Under the pieces are notes generated by a model. It had not been told where the DNA came from. It saw only the letters and a list, made by a program, of their open reading frames with translations, and ran no database searches. From contig PKWR01000173.1 of the NCBI GenBank assembly GCA_003133285.1, positions 1 to 9,675 on the forward strand: 9,675 nt of DNA. Direction: 5' to 3'. Below, piece by piece: positions 5,681-9,675 of the stretch (position 1 is the first letter of the stretch; each line of letters opens with the position of its first letter). The translations under genes were made by a program, and so were the position numbers. Source of the stretch: Coriobacteriia bacterium (GTDB lineage: Bacteria; Actinomycetota; Coriobacteriia; Anaerosomatales; PALSA-660).

Positions 5681-6943
5681 CTCGCTGGCGATCGGCAGTC
5701 CCGCTTGGACCTCGACGAACATCTCGACGATGGCCGGGTCGTAGGCGGTCCCGGCGCCGGCGCGCAGCTCGGCGAGCGCCGCCTCGGGCGTCAGCCGCGC
5801 TCGCTGGGGACGGTCGGACGTCATCGCGACGTAGGCGTCGCACACGGCGAGGACCCGGGCGGCCAGCGGGATCGCGTCCCCGCGCAGTCCGCGGGGATAG
5901 CCGGAGCCGTCCACGCGCTCGTGGTGCGCAAGGATGGCCTCCTGCACGAGCGGCCCGAAGTTCGCCACGCGCGTCAGCTCCGCACCGTGGAACGGGTGGG
6001 CGCGCAGCACCAGCTGCTCCTCGGCGGTGAGCGTGCGCGGAGCGTTCAGGATCGACTCCGGGACCTCGAGCATCCCGACGTCGTGCAGCATCGCAGCGAC
6101 ACGGAGCTGGTCCGCCTCGTCGTCGGAGAGTCCGAGCGCCTGCCCGAGCGCGGCAGCGGAGGCGCCCACGCGGGAGGAGTGCGGGATGTAGTTGGGGAGG
6201 CGCTGCTCGACCAGGTCGACCATCGCGTGAAGGGTGCCGCCCAGCTGCGAACGCACGTCATCGACGAGCGCGGCGTTCTCCATCGACAGTTCGACGATGC
6301 GCCCCACCAGACTGAGGCCGTCGAGGTCGTCGGTGCGGAACTGGTGCCCGTGCCGCCACAGGACGAGGACGTCCTGCAGGTCGTCGCGGATACGCAGGGG
6401 AGCGGTCAGCGCGGCCACCTGCTCGTCGGCGTCGGCGACGGTCACGGAGCGGCCGGACTTCAGGGTCTCGAGCGCCACGCGCTCCACGGCCGCCCGGGCC
6501 TCGGCCTCATCCACGCCCTCGGCGATGGCGAGCGCGGTCTCGCTACCCACGACTGCGGCGGCCTGGGCGTGGAACCGCGCGAGCGACTCGGTGAGCACCG
6601 CACGGATCCCCTCGTCCTGCGGTAGCGAAGACATCAGCGCGGCGGAGTGCCGCGCGAAGGAGAGCCGGTCCCGGGCCGCGAGCTCGTCGCCCTTCGTGAC
6701 AGCGAGCTCGTTGCGCGCGTCGTTGGCCTGCCGTACCGCACGCAGATGGCGCCACGATGCGAACCCTCCGGCCACGACGAGCACGAAGGTGCAGCCCGCC
6801 ATCAGCGGGAGCTCGGACGGGGCGACGATGAGGATCGCCATGAGCGCGTTGCCGAGGGTGGCGACGGTCGCCACCGCGACGACGATCCAGACCGCGACGT
6901 CGATCGTCGTCATCGCCGGTTGCCGAGCGGTGCCTCCCCGCAT
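5654..6943 (-). CDS. Membrane-anchored HD-GYP domain protein (candidate cyclic-di-GMP phosphodiesterase)
   Basis: This 429-residue protein is probably an inner-membrane enzyme that hydrolyses cyclic-di-GMP. Two hydrophobic helices (about 16-40 and 46-62) have a short linker between them. A helical stretch follows (about 66-105), then a GAF-like region (about 110-225, by layout only), then HD-GYP (about 235-415). Conserved metal and substrate residues are visible: HSSRV (255-259), His287-Asp288, His316, His340-His341-Glu342, DGSGYP (345-350), GDAIPLAARVLAVCDAY (355-371) and SDRPQR. The lysine of the usual HDxGK is Met291. The ATG at 6943 has GGAGGG seven bases upstream; an in-frame GTG at 6964 and ATG at 6913 lack good sites. 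It is divergent from pdtaS, with a hairpin and T-run in its leader. No GGDEF or EAL domain is fused. The catalytic role is inferred from family and may be altered by the Lys-to-Met change. Confidence 0.93.
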   Translation of the reverse strand: MRGGTARQPAMTTIDVAVWIVVAVATVATLGNALMAILIVAPSELPLMAGCTFVLVVAGGFASWRHLRAVRQANDARNELAVTKGDELAARDRLSFARHSAALMSSLPQDEGIRAVLTESLARFHAQAAAVVGSETALAIAEGVDEAEARAAVERVALETLKSGRSVTVADADEQVAALTAPLRIRDDLQDVLVLWRHGHQFRTDDLDGLSLVGRIVELSMENAALVDDVRSQLGGTLHAMVDLVEQRLPNYIPHSSRVGASAAALGQALGLSDDEADQLRVAAMLHDVGMLEVPESILNAPRTLTAEEQLVLRAHPFHGAELTRVANFGPLVQEAILAHHERVDGSGYPRGLRGDAIPLAARVLAVCDAYVAMTSDRPQRARLTPEAALAELRAGAGTAYDPAIVEMFVEVQAGLPIASEWPIGTYRL

Positions 6944-6967
6944 GGACGATCCCTCCGGTTGCACGAC

Positions 6968-6991
6968 AAAAATGGGCCGTGCGACGCACGG
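6968..6991 (-). promoter_or_regulatory. Palindromic hairpin followed by five Ts in the HD-GYP leader
   Basis: CCGTGCG and CGCACGG flank one base (6977-6991). As RNA from the minus strand this gives a 6-bp stem with a GUC loop, then CCCA and five U (6968-6972), ending 24 bases before the HD-GYP start. It could be a weak intrinsic terminator or attenuator, or a DNA-level operator in the region divergent with pdtaS. A possible -10 (GATAGT, minus strand, 7012-7017) lies upstream of it, which would place the hairpin inside the transcript. Confidence 0.4.
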
Positions 6992-7102
6992 TCTCCTTCT
7001 CTACATCGTGCACTATCTTCGCGCCCGCGCATACCGGGCGACAAGCGGCGCCCCGGACGTGACGAAAGGCACGCTTGCGGCCGGCCGACGCGTTCCGTGC
7101 GC

Positions 7103-7108
7103 TAGAAT
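7103..7108 (+). promoter_or_regulatory. -10 element for a probably leaderless pdtaS transcript
   Basis: TAGAAT matches TATAAT at five of six positions and ends 6 bases before the ATG at 7115. Initiation seven bases after the hexamer would fall on the A of the ATG itself. No ribosome-binding sequence lies between, which agrees with a leaderless mRNA, common in actinobacteria. The -35 region is unclear (TTGCGG at 7075-7080 is 22 bases away). Confidence 0.6.
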
Positions 7109-7114
7109 CGCCGC

Positions 7115-8521
7115 ATGGAAGACGCCTCCGCAGCGCTGCCCGCCTGGCTCGAAGAAGGCCCCCGCGCGCACCTCGACAACGTCGCGCGCAACCTGCAGTT
7201 CGTGGCCGACCTCGGCTACGGCGACGTGGCGCTCGCGGTGAGGACACCCCAAGGCACGCTCACGGTCGTCGCGGACGCGCGTCCGATGACGGCCGTCGCG
7301 GCGGTCGCGACCAGCCGCGCGGGCAAGACGCTCTCGGTGCACGACGAGCCCGAGGCGTACCGCGCGCTGCAGACGGGGGATCCGGTGGCCGGGGACCGGC
7401 GGCGCACCACGCGCGGGATCCAGTACGTGACGTCGGCACACCCGATCGGCACCCCGGCGTTCGCGGTCATCATCCGCGACCTCACGCAGCAGGTCGTCGA
7501 CGCTCCCGGCACGATGGAGCGGCAGTTCATGGCGCTCGCCGACGAGCTGCTCGAGATGCTGAGTGCCGGCCCGCTCTCGGAAGTGGGGACCGGCCAGGCG
7601 TTCTGGACGACCCGGCGCGCGGGTGACGGCGTGATGCGGGTGGACGACACCGGCCGCGTCGCCTACGCCAGCCCCAACGCGGTGAACATCCTGCGGCTCG
7701 CGGGGGTCGAGGGGTCGCTCACCGGGGCCCTCGCCGTCGAGATGCCCGGGGGCGCACAAGCCGTCGGGCCGGTGCTTCGATCCGGGGGCGCGCTGCAGAG
7801 CGAGGTCTCCGTCGCCGGGCGCGTGCTGCTCTACCGCACGGTCGCGCTCAAGACCGGCGCCGCGGTGCTGGTCGAGGACATCACGGACGCCCGCCGCCGT
7901 GACGCGGAGCTCAAGGTCAAGGAAGCGACCATCCGCGAGGTCCATCATCGCGTGAAGAACAACCTGCAGACGATCTCGTCACTGCTGCGGATCCAGTCCC
8001 GCCGCTCCGACTCGGCGGAGACGCAGCGCTCGCTCGCTGAGGCGGTCGAGCGGGTCGGCTCGATGGCGGTGGTGCACGAGATGCTCTCGACCTCGACCGA
8101 CGAGACGGTGGACTTCGGCGCGGCGGCGCGGACCGTGGTCGACATGGTGCGTCAGGGGCTCTCGGGGCGCAGCGGCGACGCCCTGGTCGACGTCGAGGGG
8201 ACGCTCGGGAGCGTGCCCGCCTCGGTCGCGACGTCACTCGCGCTCGTGACGGCGGAGCTGGTCCACAACGCCATCGAGCATGGCCTCGGCGAGCAGGGTG
8301 CCGGGCGCGTCGTGGTGAGGATGCGTCGCCTGCCTCACGAGTTGCAGCTGTCGGTCCGCGACGACGGGTGCGGCCTGCCCGAGGGGTTCGATCCCGCGAC
8401 GTCCGCGCAGTTGGGGCTTGCGATCGTCCGGACCATCGTGGAGGACGACCTGCGAGGGACGCTGGAGTTCCGCCGCGGCCGGGGGACGACCGTGAGCATC
8501 TCGGTGCCGGTCGAGGTTTAG
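7115..8521 (+). CDS. pdtaS: PdtaS-type sensor histidine kinase (GAF-PAS-HisKA_2-HATPase)
   Basis: This 468-residue cytoplasmic kinase should autophosphorylate and pass phosphate to the ANTAR regulator PdtaR. It has no signal peptide or TM helix. Domains in order: an N-terminal PdtaS/GAF-type sensor (about 10-150), a PAS domain (about 168-260, with RVAYASPNAVNILRLAGV), the HisKA_2 dimerisation helix with His277-His278 in EVHHRVKNNLQTISSLLRIQ, and an HATPase domain with the N box ELVHNAIEHGL (Asn385), G1 DDGCG (416-420) and G2 LGLAIV (433-438). This architecture and length match mycobacterial PdtaS. Mycobacterial PdtaS carries metal- and NO-sensing cysteines in its GAF domain; here the only Cys is Cys419, in the ATPase domain, so that mode is not conserved. 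The start at 7115 appears leaderless. The stop overlaps that of the small gene on the other strand. pdtaR begins 328 bases later. Confidence 0.94.
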   Translation: MEDASAALPAWLEEGPRAHLDNVARNLQFVADLGYGDVALAVRTPQGTLTVVADARPMTAVAAVATSRAGKTLSVHDEPEAYRALQTGDPVAGDRRRTTRGIQYVTSAHPIGTPAFAVIIRDLTQQVVDAPGTMERQFMALADELLEMLSAGPLSEVGTGQAFWTTRRAGDGVMRVDDTGRVAYASPNAVNILRLAGVEGSLTGALAVEMPGGAQAVGPVLRSGGALQSEVSVAGRVLLYRTVALKTGAAVLVEDITDARRRDAELKVKEATIREVHHRVKNNLQTISSLLRIQSRRSDSAETQRSLAEAVERVGSMAVVHEMLSTSTDETVDFGAAARTVVDMVRQGLSGRSGDALVDVEGTLGSVPASVATSLALVTAELVHNAIEHGLGEQGAGRVVVRMRRLPHELQLSVRDDGCGLPEGFDPATSAQLGLAIVRTIVEDDLRGTLEFRRGRGTTVSISVPVEV

Positions 8522-8685
8522 CGCGCGAGCTTGGAGCCCTGACGCGGGCTGGCGACGCTGGTTGCCGGGAACAGGCCCGGAACAACGTCCGGGACGCACC
8601 GCGGAAGCAACGCGAGGGCGAGCAGCACGACGATGATGGCTGCGAAGACGAAGTCGGGGAGAGGCCGCTGGGGCTTGCTGGGCAT
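8518..8685 (-). CDS. 55-residue single-TM small membrane protein
   Basis: This small gene lies between pdtaS and pdtaR on the opposite strand. The protein starts MPSKPQRPLPDFVF and has one strongly hydrophobic helix (about 12-27, AAIIVVLLALALL), then a Pro- and Val-containing region with Cys30 and a basic tail ending in SKLAR, so the N terminus is short and positively charged. An AAAGGA ribosome-binding sequence lies five bases before the ATG (4-base core AAGG centred near 8694), which is the main reason to call it real. Its TAA stop (8518-8520) overlaps the TAG stop of pdtaS (8519-8521). I do not recognise a family. It is divergent from pdtaR and could share its regulatory region. It may be a small membrane regulator or stress protein; nothing in the sequence decides this. 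Confidence 0.65.
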   Translation of the reverse strand: MPSKPQRPLPDFVFAAIIVVLLALALLPRCVPDVVPGLFPATSVASPRQGSKLAR

Positions 8686-8759
8686 GTGGTTCCTTTGAGG
8701 TCGTGTTCCGAGAGGACCGCGCGATTCCGCAGCGTATTCCGAGAGCCTTACCGTTTCCT

Positions 8760-8794
8760 TACCACGCGCCCGCGTGCGGTTTCGGTGCGTGGTA
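8760..8794. promoter_or_regulatory. 11-bp inverted repeat upstream of pdtaR, overlapping a possible -10
   Basis: TACCACGCGCC (8760-8770) and GGTGCGTGGTA (8784-8794) pair over 11 positions with a single G-T wobble and a 13-base loop. The right arm runs into TAGGCT (8793-8798), a TANNNT-type -10 candidate for pdtaR with no clear -35. No T-run follows on either strand, so an operator is more likely than a terminator. Confidence 0.45.
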
Positions 8795-8799
8795 GGCTG

Positions 8800-8818
8800 G
8801 GCGCCTGAAGGCGCCTGA
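8800..8818 (+). repeat. Tandem GGCGCCTGA repeat at the possible pdtaR transcription start
   Basis: GGCGCCTGA occurs at 8800-8808 and 8810-8818, a period of 10 bases, about one DNA turn. Because GGCGCC is its own reverse complement, the two copies can also pair as a 6-bp stem with a TGAA loop. It would sit at or just after the start of a transcript from TAGGCT (8793-8798). Confidence 0.6.
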
Positions 8819-8849
8819 CCGGCAGACTGAGACCGACGGAGCATCGCCG

Positions 8850-9419
8850 ATGCGCGTGCTGATCGCCGAAGATGAAGCGCTCATCCGCATGGACATGCGG
8901 GAGATGCTCACCGAAGAGGGCCACGAGGTCGTCGGCGAGGCCCGCGACGGCGCCGAGGCCATCGAGCTGGCGCGCGAGCTCCGACCTGAGGTCATCTTCA
9001 TGGACGTCAAGATGCCCGGCCTCGACGGGATCGCCGCGGCCGCCGTGATCGGCGCGGAGCGGATCGCCCCCGTCGTGATGGTCACCGCGTTCTCGCAGAG
9101 CACGTACGTCGAGGAGGCTTCGACCGCGGGCGCCATGGGCTACCTCGTGAAGCCGTTCTCCAAGAAGGACATCCTCCCGGCGATGCAGGTCGCCGTCGCG
9201 CGGTTCGCCGAGGCGCGGGCGCTGGAGGACGAGGTCGCGAGCCTCGAGGACCGTCTCGAGACGCGCAAGCTCGTCGAGCGGGCGAAGGGCCTGTTGATGA
9301 CGCGCGGGATGACCGAGCCCGAAGCGTTCGGGCGCCTGCAGAAGGCCGCGATGGACCGCCGCAAGTCGCTGCGAGAGGTGGCCGAGGCCGTCATCCTGGC
9401 GTCCGAGGCGCAGAAGTAG
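8850..9419 (+). CDS. pdtaR: PdtaR-type response regulator with ANTAR RNA-binding domain
   Basis: This 189-residue cytoplasmic regulator is the expected partner of PdtaS. The receiver domain (1-118) has the acidic pair Glu7-Asp8, phosphoacceptor Asp52 in FMDVKMPGLDG, Thr79 and Lys101-Pro102. A coiled linker follows (about 118-140, with ARALEDEVASLEDRLETRK). The ANTAR domain (about 135-185) contains LVERAKGLLMTRGMTEPEAF and the later SLREVAEAVI. ANTAR proteins bind paired hexaloop hairpins in mRNA leaders and prevent terminator formation; phosphorylation normally promotes dimerisation. Length is close to mycobacterial PdtaR (about 205). The start is supported by GACGGAG (8835-8841), eight bases upstream. 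Two repeat structures in its upstream region suggest control. An unidentified membrane protein gene follows after 17 bases, likely in the same operon. No two-stem ANTAR target was found in this window. Confidence 0.95.
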   Translation: MRVLIAEDEALIRMDMREMLTEEGHEVVGEARDGAEAIELARELRPEVIFMDVKMPGLDGIAAAAVIGAERIAPVVMVTAFSQSTYVEEASTAGAMGYLVKPFSKKDILPAMQVAVARFAEARALEDEVASLEDRLETRKLVERAKGLLMTRGMTEPEAFGRLQKAAMDRRKSLREVAEAVILASEAQK

Positions 9420-9436
9420 CTCCCGAGAGGACCACC

Positions 9437-9675
9437 ATGTTCCACCGGCTCGATCGTATCTCCGACCGCAACGCCTACCTCATCGCCGGCGTCGGACTGG
9501 CCGTCTCGGTCGTGGCCGCGCTGCTCGCGCCGCAGGACGCGCAGCTGGGCGCCTGGGTGCGCTTCGTCATCTGGCACGGGATGCTCATCGTGGCGTGCAT
9601 CGCCGGCATCCTGGGCATGGGCGTCGTCGCCGTGGCCTATCTCGCGACCGGCCGCGAGCGCGTCTACGACTGGGC
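9437..9675 (+). CDS. Unidentified integral membrane protein, 3'-truncated by the window
   Basis: The frame is open from the ATG at 9437 to the window edge (79 complete codons). GAGAGG (9425-9430) lies six bases before the ATG, a good ribosome-binding sequence, and the gene begins 17 bases after the pdtaR stop, so co-transcription is likely. The N terminus is charged (MFHRLDRISDR), then one hydrophobic helix (about 14-31) and a second, longer one (about 41-69, containing WHGMLIVACIAGILGMG), followed by the charged GRERVYDW at the edge. This looks like a multi-helix membrane protein. I do not recognise the family. Because it runs out of the window, neither total length nor function can be given. 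Confidence 0.75.
   Translation, partial: MFHRLDRISDRNAYLIAGVGLAVSVVAALLAPQDAQLGAWVRFVIWHGMLIVACIAGILGMGVVAVAYLATGRERVYDW

Noticed and set aside
5705..6625. A long plus-strand open frame opposite the HD-GYP gene.
   Set aside because: It has shadow-type composition (His, Val, Gly, Arg rich), no recognisable domain and no supporting start; the minus strand encodes a clear HD-GYP protein.
8699..8849. Longer minus-strand reading of the small membrane protein gene starting near 8844.
   Set aside because: The added N-terminal part is low-complexity and runs across the pdtaR promoter repeats; the ATG at 8685 has a well-placed AAAGGA.

Overview
This is a strongly GC-rich window in which third codon positions are mostly G or C. 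The paired PdtaS-type histidine kinase and PdtaR-type ANTAR regulator, GTG starts with short purine-rich Shine-Dalgarno sequences, and one probably leaderless mRNA point to an actinobacterium. The gene mix (HD-GYP protein, DUF7282-like anchored proteins, a compact class II aldolase) would suit a deep-branching lineage such as Coriobacteriia or relatives, but that placement is a guess. No insertion sequence, phage gene, CRISPR array or rRNA is visible. The window is densely coding and has no gene-free stretch longer than about 180 bases.

Left part (1-3651, all +): the 3' portion of a Cu(I)-exporting P1B-type ATPase (copA) is followed after 2 bases by a small membrane-anchored protein with a DUF7282-like domain. 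A strong 15-bp hairpin terminator ends this unit. A second, paralogous anchored DUF7282-like protein then begins behind its own putative promoter, and a class II aldolase/adducin family protein follows 50 bases later.

Middle (3662-5613): an adenosine deaminase family enzyme on the minus strand converges on the aldolase. Its sequence signatures fit adenine deaminase better than adenosine deaminase. A 176-bp divergent intergenic region separates it from a HEAT-repeat protein on the plus strand. A hairpin between this gene and a minus-strand tRNA-Leu(CAA) probably terminates both.

Right part (5654-9675): a two-TM HD-GYP protein (candidate cyclic-di-GMP phosphodiesterase) on the minus strand is divergent from pdtaS on the plus strand. 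Between pdtaS and pdtaR lies a 55-residue single-TM protein on the minus strand whose stop codon overlaps that of pdtaS. pdtaR is followed, after 17 bases, by the start of an unidentified membrane protein that runs off the window. PdtaS should phosphorylate PdtaR, whose ANTAR domain would act on RNA as an antiterminator. Mycobacterial PdtaS is reported to bind cyclic-di-GMP, so the neighbouring HD-GYP protein may belong to the same signalling circuit.

The best leads for new biology are the tandem DUF7282-like proteins beside copA, the pdtaS/small-membrane-protein/pdtaR/HD-GYP cluster, and several palindromes in promoter regions. None amounts to clear evidence of a new defence or mobile system.
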